Shown: piece after piece, positions 1 through 5,038 of the stretch
Layout: each line of letters begins with the position of its first letter
Position numbering within the stretch: position 1 is the first letter of the stretch
Assembly (NCBI GenBank): GCA_027346035.1
Contig: DAIESZ010000168.1
Location: 1 to 5,038, forward strand
From: Propionibacteriaceae bacterium
GTDB taxonomy: Bacteria > Actinomycetota > Actinomycetes > Propionibacteriales > Propionibacteriaceae
Direction of reading: 5' to 3'
Length of the DNA: 5,038 nt
Notes under the pieces: generated by a model
Told to the model about the DNA's origin: nothing
The model's input: only the letters and a program-made list of their open reading frames with translations
Databases searched by the model: none
Translations under genes and position numbers: made by a program

Positions 1-79
1 ATCAACGCGTATTTCGGATTCTCATGGACCGCGGTTCCATCCGTTTTTTTAATCGACGCCAAAAGCAGTGTGCAACCCC
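1..79. other. Low-GC segment interrupting mtr, possible end of an inserted element
   Basis: These bases are about 50% G+C, whereas the neighbouring genes are near 70%, and they do not continue the mtr reading frame in a homologous way. The boundary at 79/80 is sharp: mtr codes recognisably up to the ADRF codons, then read on the minus strand comes GGGTTGCACACTGC and a T-rich run. The plus-strand frame beginning at base 1 is open until a TGA at 94-96, as might be expected for the tail of an element-borne gene, but its 31 residues match nothing I can name. The second end, any target duplication and any transposase are outside the window, so no element family can be assigned. Confidence 0.4.
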
Positions 80-514
80 GAACCGGTCGGCGGTGATCCT
101 GGTGCGGCCCCCGCTGTGCAGGTTGATCGACACCGTGTGCGGGTCGTCGAACGAGGCGACCCCCTCGAACACCGTGACGTGGTCGGACACCTGTCGCCAG
201 CGCAGTCCGTCCTCGGCGATCGGGTCGATCCGGCCGAAGACCCGGTCACGGATGCGGTCGAAGTGGACGCCGCGCAACTGCAGATCGACGCCGAGGCGAC
301 GAGCCTCGACCGGGGCGATGGCGTAGTCGGCTGGGGCCACGAACATCTTGGTCGGGATGCAGCCGTTGTTGAGGCAGGTGCCACCGAAGATGCCGCGCTC
401 GATGAGGGCCACCCGCATCCCGGCGAAGCGCTCGTCGATGAGCGAGTTGCCGGTGCCGGAGCCGATCACGGCCAGATCGAAGTGGTCGTCGGCGACGTCC
501 TGTGGCTTGTCCAT
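2..514 (-). pseudogene. mtr: Mycothione reductase, truncated (N-terminal third only)
   Basis: Mycothione reductase is a cytoplasmic FAD-dependent disulfide reductase that uses NADPH to reduce mycothiol disulfide (mycothione) to mycothiol. Numbered from the ATG at 514, the FAD Rossmann motif GSGTGN is at residues 18-23, an acidic residue at the end of the second strand is E39, and the redox-active disulfide lies in GGTCLNNGCIPTK (C47 and C52). The stretch GTGNSLIDERF is typical of Mtr rather than of lipoamide or glutathione reductases. Family members are about 460 residues; this frame gives 170. Homology ends at F145 (base 80), just before the expected return to the FAD site (a VIAAG-like motif). 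The last 25 residues are Arg-rich, unrelated, and encoded by low-GC DNA. The NADPH and dimerisation domains are missing, so no active enzyme is expected. A GTG at 523 would add three residues; ATG 514 is preferred because of the promoter spacing. The family call is secure; the cause of the break is inferred. Confidence 0.85.
24..50 (+). terminator. Weak terminator-like hairpin plus T-tract
   Basis: ATGGA (24-28) and TCCAT (36-40) are perfect inverted arms around a 7-base loop containing CCGCGG. They are followed after three bases by seven T residues (44-50). The layout fits a short rho-independent terminator for a plus-strand transcript entering from the left, perhaps from the inserted segment. 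The stem is only five pairs, so the call is tentative. The same bases also form a near-palindrome lacking one A, which could instead be a protein-binding site. Confidence 0.2.
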
Positions 515-521
515 GACTGCC

Positions 522-550
522 ACTCTAGATGGGGACGACCTCGGCTTCCA
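522..550 (-). promoter_or_regulatory. Probable leaderless promoter of mtr
   Basis: On the minus strand TAGAGT (527-522) matches the actinobacterial -10 consensus TANNNT. It is followed by seven bases and then the ATG at 514-512, so transcription would begin at or next to the start codon. TGGAAG (550-545), 17 bases upstream of the -10 box, is a weak -35 candidate (3 of 6 matches to TTGACA). No convincing ribosome-binding site precedes either possible start, which is consistent with a leaderless mRNA. Confidence 0.5.
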
Positions 551-561
551 TCGCGCGACGG

Positions 562-567
562 TAGGGT
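562..567 (+). promoter_or_regulatory. Probable -10 box of the SDR gene, leaderless
   Basis: TAGGGT matches TANNNT and lies six bases before the ATG at 574, which puts the expected transcription start on the initiation codon. There is no Shine-Dalgarno sequence in front of this ATG. The -35 position (539-544, CCTCGG) is poor. It falls beside the -35 candidate of the divergent mtr promoter, so the two polymerase footprints would overlap. Confidence 0.5.
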
Positions 568-573
568 GCGGCC

Positions 574-1338
574 ATGACGTGGACCCTCATCACCGGAGCC
601 TCCGCAGGCATCGGACGCGCGTTCGCCTCCCATCTCGCCGAGAGGGGTCACGACCTGGTGCTGACCGCCCGGCGGGTCGACGAGTTGCAGGCGACCGCCG
701 ATCTGGCCAGAACCCACGGGGTGCGCGCCGAGGTGATCTCCTCCGACCTTTCCGAGCGTGCCGGGCGTCTCGGCCTGCTCGAGGAACTGCGGTCACGGGG
801 ACTCGAGATCGACACCCTGGTCAACAACGCCGGTTTCGGCTCGATCGGACGGTTCGCCGAGCTGGACGCCGAGCGGCTCGACGCCGAGGTCGAACTCGAC
901 GTCCAGGCGGTCGTCCACCTGACTCGCGCGCTCCTTCCGCCGATGCTGGCCGCCGGTCGGGGAACGATCATCAACCTCGCCTCCACCGCCGCCTTCCAGC
1001 CGCTACCGACGATGGCCGTCTACGCGGCGGCGAAGGCGTTCGTGCTGAGCTTCTCCGAGGCACTGTGGGACGAGGTGCGTGATCAGGGGGTCAGGGTGAT
1101 CGCGCTGTGCCCCGGGCCCACCGACACCGACTTCTTCACCCGCGCCGGCGACGACGGCGTGCTCACCGGACGCCGGAGCGCCGACCAGGCGGTGCGAACC
1201 TGCCTCGACGCCCTCGACAAGGGGCGGCCCTACGTGATCGACGGACTGGTCAACACCGTGCAGTCCGAGGTGAGCAAGCGGACACCGGTGCGGGTCGCGA
1301 TCCCGTTGGCGCGCGCGATGGTGCGACGCCGGGGGTGA
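574..1338 (+). CDS. Classical short-chain dehydrogenase/reductase (SDR), DltE/YqjQ-like
   Basis: A cytoplasmic NAD(P)H-dependent oxidoreductase of the classical SDR family; 254 residues is the usual length. The cofactor motif TGASAGIG is at residues 7-14. Two arginines (R33, R34) at the end of the second strand favour NADPH. D58 is followed by NNAG at 84-87, and the catalytic S137, Y150 and K154 have standard spacing (YAAAK). PGPTDT, about 30 residues after the catalytic Lys, is the usual PG motif. The overall pattern resembles the broad COG0300 group, whose substrates are mostly unknown, so no substrate is proposed. One oddity is position 109, in ELDVQA: family members normally have Asn here (LNV), the fourth member of the catalytic tetrad, and this protein has Asp (codon GAC). 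The start at ATG 574 is supported by the adjacent -10 box and by the Rossmann motif starting almost at once. The gene is divergent from mtr and its stop lies 11 bases from that of the convergent GerMN gene. It appears monocistronic. Confidence 0.92.
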   Translation: MTWTLITGASAGIGRAFASHLAERGHDLVLTARRVDELQATADLARTHGVRAEVISSDLSERAGRLGLLEELRSRGLEIDTLVNNAGFGSIGRFAELDAERLDAEVELDVQAVVHLTRALLPPMLAAGRGTIINLASTAAFQPLPTMAVYAAAKAFVLSFSEALWDEVRDQGVRVIALCPGPTDTDFFTRAGDDGVLTGRRSADQAVRTCLDALDKGRPYVIDGLVNTVQSEVSKRTPVRVAIPLARAMVRRRG

Positions 1339-1349
1339 GCCCGACGACG

Positions 1350-2258
1350 CTACGGGCCCGCCTTGAACACCACGGTGTCGGTGGTGTCGAGGGCCTGAAC
1401 GGACGCCTGGTAGTTGCCGGCGGGCAGGCTGGCCATGAAGCTCCAGGCCTGCCACAGGCCATTGTCGGCCCCGAGTGTGACGGTGCCCGATACCACCGGG
1501 TTCCCGGTGCTCGCCTGGCTGATCTGCAGTGTCGGTGCCGCGTTGCCGCTGAGGATGTAGCCGGTGAAGCGCACCTCGCCCGCCGGAACGCTCGACGCAC
1601 TCTGCGGTGAGTCGATCCACGCGGGGCCGAGCGACGGCGGGTCGCTCCAGAACGCCTTGGCGCCGGTGTCGCCGAGCACGGGCACGGACTGCTTGCCGTC
1701 GGCGAGCAGCACCACGGGCAGGGGCTGGCGCAGCGACGAGCGGACCGCATTGACCGTGTAGTAGATCTGGTAGGCAGCGTCGATGGCGGTCACCTTGTCG
1801 GTGAACGCCGCATAGCTGCCGGCCGACAGGTCCACGTAGATGCGGTTCGACCGCACCGTCACCGAGTTGACCGTGCCGCCCTTCCACAGCGACTCGTACT
1901 GGGGATCGTTCGGCACCACGTTGAGTACGGCGCTCACCGCGGTGGCCATCGGGCCCCCTTGCGACGGCAGGTTGCGCAGCTCACGGTAGAACAGGTGGTT
2001 CTGGGTGCTCACGAAGTAGACGGGCAGGCCGATCTGCAGGGTCGCGACCGACGGTCCGGCGCTCACCGAATTGCCGGGACTGGTCGAGGGGGTCGTCGAG
2101 GCCTGGCCCGAGTCGCCGCTCGACGAGGTGAGGAACGGGATCACCATGCCGATGGCCAGCAGGAGCACGGCGGCGAGCCCGACCCAGCGGCGAGAAGCTC
2201 GCTCCTCCGGCACCTGCTCATCGCCCGGCCCGGCCGGTGCTCCCGGATCGTGGCTCAT
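1350..2258 (-). CDS. Membrane-anchored GerMN-domain protein
   Basis: Predicted 302-residue protein. A short Pro/Glu-rich cytoplasmic tail (1-24) is followed by one hydrophobic segment (25-43, WVGLAAVLLLAIGM and onward), a Ser/Thr/Gly/Pro-rich linker (about 44-73), and an extracytoplasmic GerMN domain (about 74-168). That domain has the typical LPVYFV start, a SLWKGGTVNSV segment matching the usual S-x-IPxGT-x-V pattern, IYVDLS, and a PVVLLADGK end. A beta-rich C-terminal region (about 216-300: FTGYIL, then GLWQAWSF) looks like a Gmad2/Ig-like domain. There is no lipobox Cys, so it should be held by an uncleaved anchor rather than as a lipoprotein. GerMN domains are named after the Bacillus spore germination protein GerM, but in non-sporulating actinobacteria they occur in envelope proteins such as LpqB; the function here is unknown. 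I chose ATG 2258 over the GTG at 2324 because it has a G-rich ribosome-binding candidate and the GTG has none. It lies downstream of ccsB on the same strand, 275 bp away. Confidence 0.82.
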   Translation of the reverse strand: MSHDPGAPAGPGDEQVPEERASRRWVGLAAVLLLAIGMVIPFLTSSSGDSGQASTTPSTSPGNSVSAGPSVATLQIGLPVYFVSTQNHLFYRELRNLPSQGGPMATAVSAVLNVVPNDPQYESLWKGGTVNSVTVRSNRIYVDLSAGSYAAFTDKVTAIDAAYQIYYTVNAVRSSLRQPLPVVLLADGKQSVPVLGDTGAKAFWSDPPSLGPAWIDSPQSASSVPAGEVRFTGYILSGNAAPTLQISQASTGNPVVSGTVTLGADNGLWQAWSFMASLPAGNYQASVQALDTTDTVVFKAGP

Positions 2259-2266
2259 CGCCCGGA

Positions 2267-2272
2267 CCCCCC
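2267..2272 (-). promoter_or_regulatory. Candidate ribosome-binding site for the GerMN gene
   Basis: A run of six G on the minus strand, eight bases before the ATG at 2258, is the only purine-rich Shine-Dalgarno-like sequence near either possible start. It supports the shorter protein over the GTG at 2324, which is preceded by CGACAACGAA. It is an imperfect match to GGAGG. Confidence 0.35.
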
Positions 2273-2418
2273 GTCGTCCCGTGGACCGGGAACCGGGTGG
2301 TGCAGTGAGCTCATGATGGGCCACTTCGTTGTCGGCGACATGTCTGAAGCCGTCCTCGTCATCGGGGACGCCGCGACGGCCGGTGAGCCGCCATCACCGA
2401 TCATGCCGCACACCACCC

Positions 2419-2461
2419 CGCCGACTGGTACCGGGGTGTCGGCGCGCCGCACCGCCGACAC
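2419..2461. repeat. Alternating inverted repeats (hairpin cluster)
   Basis: GTGTCGGCG (2436-2444) and CGCCGACAC (2453-2461) are perfect 9-bp inverted arms with an 8-base loop. An additional CGCCGAC (2419-2425) can pair instead with GTCGGCG (2438-2444). The middle arm can therefore form either of two mutually exclusive stems. No run of T follows on either strand, so this is not a classical intrinsic terminator. It may be an RNA processing or stabilising hairpin between ccsB and the GerMN gene, a protein-binding site, or chance in GC-rich DNA. Confidence 0.45.
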
Positions 2462-2533
2462 GGCATGCGCCGTCCGGGGGTTCGCCCGTCCACCCATCCG
2501 CCCGAATCCGTGCCGGAGCGTCGCGGTACCTCG

Positions 2534-3466
2534 TCAGACGCCCGCGTAGGAGTGCAGGCCGGACACGAACAGGTTGATGCCGATGAAGTTGAACCAGAAC
2601 GACGCGAGGCCGAACAGCGCGATGATCGCCGCGTTGCGACCGCGCCACCCGGCGGTCGCCCGCGCGTGGAGGTATCCGGCGTAGATGATCCAGGTGATGA
2701 GGGCCCAGGTTTCCTTCGGATCCCAGCCCCAGAACCGTCCCCATGCGTACTCGGCCCAGATGGCCCCGGCGGCGACGGTGAACGTCCAGACGGGGAACGC
2801 GAACGCGTGCAGCCGGTAGGCGAACGTGTCGATGACCTCGCTGCGGGGCAGCCGGGCGAGGTAACCACGATCGACCGTGCCCCGCCGCTCGGCCCGGGCC
2901 CGCAGCAGGTAGCCGATCGACGCCAGGCCGCCCACGTTGAAGGCTGCGCTGGAGATGAGCGCGGCCAGGATGTGAATGAGGAACCAGACCGAGTGCAGGG
3001 CCGGCACCAGCGGCCCGACTGCCACGTAGAACACGGTGGCCGCCGCCCCGTCACCGACGGCGAGCAGCGCCGTGATGAACAGCCCCAGCCAGCGCGCCCG
3101 CCCGCGCAGCGCCCACGAGAGGTAGCCGAGGACCGCGAACAGCATGGCCACGGTGATGAACTCGTACATGTTGCCCCACGGGGCGCGATCGGCGGCGATC
3201 CCCCGGAACACCACCCCGGCCAGCTGGGCGAGCGCCGCGATCACCGTCGCGAACAGCCCCAGCCGGGCGAACGTGTCGCTGCGGATCCTGGCGCTGTCAT
3301 GACCGTCGTCGACGGCACCACCGGCCACGCGCACCGGAACCGCCCGCAGGCTCGCCCATTCGACGGTGTGGGCGAGGAACGCGAACAGGAACAGGACCCC
3401 TGCCGTGACGATCGCCAGCGATGAGAACTGGGCGGCACTCATGCCGCCAACCTGGAGCACGATCAC
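2534..3466 (-). CDS. ccsB: System II cytochrome c biogenesis protein CcsB (CcsA/ResC family)
   Basis: A polytopic membrane protein of 310 residues with about eight hydrophobic segments. In System II cytochrome c maturation it works with ResB to bring haem to the outer face of the membrane and attach it to apocytochrome c. The diagnostic WWD haem-handling motif is at residues 242-254 (WGRFWGWDPKETW), followed by ALITW and YLHAR. PWGNMYEF (96-103) is the other signature block. Conserved-looking histidines that could ligate haem are H165 (FLIHI), H267 (YLHAR) and H305 (GLHSY). Length and layout are complete. The GTG at 3466 is preferred as the start because AGGAGGAGG lies seven bases upstream; it overlaps the resB stop in a GTGA tetranucleotide, implying translational coupling. 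Naming differs between schemes: NCBI-style annotation uses CcsB (TIGR03144), while the Mycobacterium tuberculosis counterpart is called CcsA (Rv0529). In the usual operon, ResA-like and CcdA genes come before resB; here they would lie beyond the right edge. Confidence 0.95.
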   Translation of the reverse strand: MIVLQVGGMSAAQFSSLAIVTAGVLFLFAFLAHTVEWASLRAVPVRVAGGAVDDGHDSARIRSDTFARLGLFATVIAALAQLAGVVFRGIAADRAPWGNMYEFITVAMLFAVLGYLSWALRGRARWLGLFITALLAVGDGAAATVFYVAVGPLVPALHSVWFLIHILAALISSAAFNVGGLASIGYLLRARAERRGTVDRGYLARLPRSEVIDTFAYRLHAFAFPVWTFTVAAGAIWAEYAWGRFWGWDPKETWALITWIIYAGYLHARATAGWRGRNAAIIALFGLASFWFNFIGINLFVSGLHSYAGV

Positions 3467-5038
3467 GATGAAGCCTCCTCCTGCGCGGTGTCGGACATGT
3501 CGGATGCGTCGGTGGGCGGCTGCTCCCCCGGTCTGACGACCGGGTCACGCCATCCACGGGAGCGCACCTGCACGTCGTCGGGCGCGCAGCCCGTGGCGGC
3601 GGCCACCAGCTGGCGCACATCGTCGCTGAGTCCGGTGCGTGCGTCGGCGCGGTCGAGACCACCCGCCTCGGCCAGCATCGTCCCATCCGATTGCGGCTTC
3701 AAGCGAATCCACAGCCGCCGTGGACGCAGGAACAGGCTGAGACACAACCCGAACACGGCGACACCGATCGCCCCCACGGTGATCCACAGGCCGGGCTGCA
3801 CGGAGATCTGCAGCTGCGCCCAGCGGGTCCATCCGTTGAACGTGATGCTCCCCAGCTTGTTCGGCAGCGTGTACGAGGCGCCCGGCGCGAGTTCGATGCG
3901 GAGCAGGTCCTTGCCGTTCTTCACCTGGGTGAGGCCGGTGGTGTTGAGCGTGAAGACGTTCTCGGGGATGCCGGTCTCCTTGGCCGGCGGCCCGGACCAC
4001 ACGTTGAGGAACAGCCGCGGGTTGAGCGCGTCGGGGAACACCGAGTGCGGCCCCTGCTGGGTGTCGATCACCGCGGTGGGCAGGAAGAACCCCTGGAACG
4101 CGAGCCGCTCGGGGCGGGCGTCCGGCACCTTGATCACGCCGAGCGAGCGGAAGTTCGGATCGACCGGCTGGAAGACGACCGGTCCGGAGTAGGCGATGTT
4201 GCCCTGCCCGTCGCGGACGGTGACGTTGATCGCGTAACCCTCCGACAACAGGTGGACCTTGGCCCCGTCGATGGTGAGCGGGTGGTTCACCTGCAGGTCG
4301 TCCGTGGTGGTCCTGCCGTCGGCGGTGACGTCGACGGTCGCGTCGAACTTGCGGGCCGCGCCGGTCTGCACCGGCCCCGTCTCGAACTGCACGACGAACT
4401 TCTTGAGCAGCAGGGTGAACGGGTGCAGCCGGTCGACGTTGACCATCGGGCCGGCGTGCATCTGGTCGTACTGGGTGATGGTGTTGCTGAAGCCCTGCCC
4501 GGTGACCACGGCACTGGTGCCCTTGTAGCCGTAGAGATTGGTGACCGCCACGCCGATCAGCACGACGATCGCGCTGATGTGGAACACCAGGTTGCCGAAC
4601 TCGCGCAGGTAGCCGCGTTCGGCGCTGAGCCCGAGCACATCCCCCTCGTCGCGTCGGGCGACCCGGAAGTGATGTCGCCGCAGCCACGCGGACGCCGACT
4701 CGACGGCGTCCTCTCGGGGGGCGACGCTGATCTGCGCCGACTCGGGCAGCCGATCGAGCCGGCGCGGCATGCGCGGCGGCGGCGTACGGAGTGCCCGCAG
4801 GTAGACGCCGACCCGCGGCACGATGCAGCCGATCAGGCTGAGGAACAGCAGCATGTAGACCGCGCTGAACCAGGGCGACGTGTAGACGTGGTAGAACCCG
4901 AGGGGCCGGTAGATGCTGTCGAGCAGCGGATGCGCCTTGGCGAAGTCGGTCACCCGGATGGGGGCGACGCTCTGCTGGGGGATGAACGAGCCGGGGATCG
5001 CGGTGAGCGCGAGCAGGAACAACAACAGCAGCGCGGTG
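3463..5038 (-). CDS. resB: Cytochrome c biogenesis protein ResB, N-terminus beyond window
   Basis: ResB (Ccs1) is the partner of CcsB in the System II cytochrome c synthetase and has a large domain outside the membrane. The reading frame runs off the right edge. The TTG at 5025 is not a real start, since the codons before it (T-A-L-L) continue the first membrane segment. Numbering from the codon at 5025, segments are: the rest of TM1 (1-12) ending in the family-typical IPGSFIPQ; TM2 at about 52-70 (AVYMLLFLSLIGCIVPR); TM3 at about 146-163 with a conserved-position histidine H149 (FHISAIVVLIG); a long extracytoplasmic domain (about 165-410); TM4 at about 413-434; and a cytoplasmic tail of roughly 80 residues. 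At least 524 codons are present, and family members in this group are about 530-560, so probably only a few tens of residues are missing. It ends in a GTGA overlap with ccsB. No CXXC thiol motif is visible, as expected, because disulfide reduction is done by ResA/CcdA. Confidence 0.94.
   Translation of the reverse strand, partial: TALLLLFLLALTAIPGSFIPQQSVAPIRVTDFAKAHPLLDSIYRPLGFYHVYTSPWFSAVYMLLFLSLIGCIVPRVGVYLRALRTPPPRMPRRLDRLPESAQISVAPREDAVESASAWLRRHHFRVARRDEGDVLGLSAERGYLREFGNLVFHISAIVVLIGVAVTNLYGYKGTSAVVTGQGFSNTITQYDQMHAGPMVNVDRLHPFTLLLKKFVVQFETGPVQTGAARKFDATVDVTADGRTTTDDLQVNHPLTIDGAKVHLLSEGYAINVTVRDGQGNIAYSGPVVFQPVDPNFRSLGVIKVPDARPERLAFQGFFLPTAVIDTQQGPHSVFPDALNPRLFLNVWSGPPAKETGIPENVFTLNTTGLTQVKNGKDLLRIELAPGASYTLPNKLGSITFNGWTRWAQLQISVQPGLWITVGAIGVAVFGLCLSLFLRPRRLWIRLKPQSDGTMLAEAGGLDRADARTGLSDDVRQLVAAATGCAPDDVQVRSRGWRDPVVRPGEQPPTDASDMSDTAQEEASS
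3474..3482 (-). promoter_or_regulatory. Strong ribosome-binding site of ccsB inside the end of resB
   Basis: On the minus strand AGGAGGAGG sits seven bases before the GTG at 3466, an almost perfect Shine-Dalgarno sequence. It also encodes the Glu-Glu pair in the last residues of ResB (QEEASS). It fixes the ccsB start at GTG 3466 rather than the in-frame ATG eight codons later. Confidence 0.8.

Larger units (their letters stand above)
2259..2533. other. Gap between ccsB and the GerMN gene
   Basis: This 275-base stretch holds no recognisable gene. There is no T-tract terminator after ccsB and no TANNNT box on the minus strand that would give the GerMN gene its own promoter, so read-through from ccsB is plausible. 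On the minus strand the ccsB frame stays open after the ccsB stop (2534-2536) right down to a TGA at 2257-2255, which overlaps the GerMN ATG. From an ATG at 2497 this would give 80 residues rich in Gly, Pro, Arg and Ser, with about 80% GC in third positions and no good ribosome-binding site. I do not call it a gene. A minor hairpin (CGGTGA paired with TCACCG, seven-base loop) lies near 2381-2399, and a larger hairpin cluster is listed separately. Confidence 0.6.

Noticed and set aside
1..96. Plus-strand frame open from the left edge to a TGA at 94-96, considered as a transposase C-terminus
   Set aside because: The 31 residues do not match a transposase ending I can identify with confidence, and the frame runs across the 79/80 boundary into mtr DNA. 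Kept only as a possibility in the notes on the low-GC segment.
68..577. Plus-strand open frame of 169 codons opposite mtr
   Set aside because: It is antisense to a clear mycothione reductase sequence. Its Val/Asp/Glu/Gly-rich product has no recognisable family signature.
1330..1360. Possible bidirectional terminator between the convergent SDR and GerMN genes
   Set aside because: Only a 4-bp stem (CGGG with CCCG) and the 8-base palindrome CGGGCCCG are present, with no T-tract on either strand, so this is too weak to call.
1003..1887. Minus-strand open frame of 294 codons spanning the SDR end and the GerMN gene
   Set aside because: It crosses two better supported genes and has only Arg/His/Gly-rich composition with no recognisable motifs.
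2465..3424. Plus-strand open frame of 319 codons opposite ccsB
   Set aside because: It is antisense to a clearly identified ccsB. Its product is a low-complexity mix of Arg, Gly, Glu, Pro and Asp with no domain pattern, as expected from the opposite strand of GC-rich coding DNA.
3545..4687. Minus-strand open frame of 380 codons inside resB in another frame
   Set aside because: It overlaps resB almost fully and encodes Arg/Ala/His-rich low-complexity sequence, a frame shadow. The resB frame has recognisable membrane segments and family motifs.
1..5038. CRISPR array, tRNA, rRNA, phage or defence genes
   Set aside because: I saw no regularly spaced repeats, no cloverleaf or rRNA signatures, and no integrase, phage structural or defence-type protein motifs in any frame.

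Overview
The window looks like chromosomal DNA of a high-GC actinobacterium, most likely from the order Mycobacteriales (Gordonia, Williamsia or a relative). Three things point that way. One gene is a recognisable mycothione reductase, an enzyme of mycothiol metabolism, which is confined to Actinomycetota. The cytochrome c maturation genes are of the System II (ResB/CcsB) type in the order also found in Mycobacterium. Two genes appear to start directly at a TANNNT -10 box without a leader, a common arrangement in this group. The genus cannot be fixed from the sequence alone.

Left part (1-573): the minus strand carries the N-terminal third of a mycothione reductase (mtr). Its homology stops abruptly near base 79/80. 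The remaining 79 bases at the window edge are much less GC-rich (about 50%, against roughly 70% elsewhere) and add an unrelated 25-residue tail before a stop codon. This is best read as mtr broken by an inserted element or rearrangement whose other side lies outside the window. A divergent promoter region of about 60 bp separates mtr from the next gene.

Middle (574-2258): a plus-strand classical short-chain dehydrogenase/reductase (SDR, 254 aa) converges, 11 bp apart, on a minus-strand gene for a membrane-anchored GerMN-domain protein. The SDR has Asp where the catalytic Asn normally sits.

Right part (2259-5038): after a gap of about 275 bp containing a small hairpin cluster come ccsB (the WWD-motif haem-handling protein) and resB on the minus strand. 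They overlap by four bases (GTGA). ResB and CcsB together form the System II cytochrome c synthetase, which carries haem across the membrane and attaches it to CXXCH motifs of apocytochromes c. The resB start lies just beyond the right edge. The GerMN gene follows on the same strand and may be read from the same transcript, but its link to cytochrome biogenesis is unproven.

Most of the window is ordinary core-genome content. I do not see a clearly novel multi-gene system. The most noteworthy signals are the broken mtr with its foreign tail, the overlapping divergent leaderless promoters, the altered SDR catalytic tetrad and the unusual ccsB-GerMN gap.
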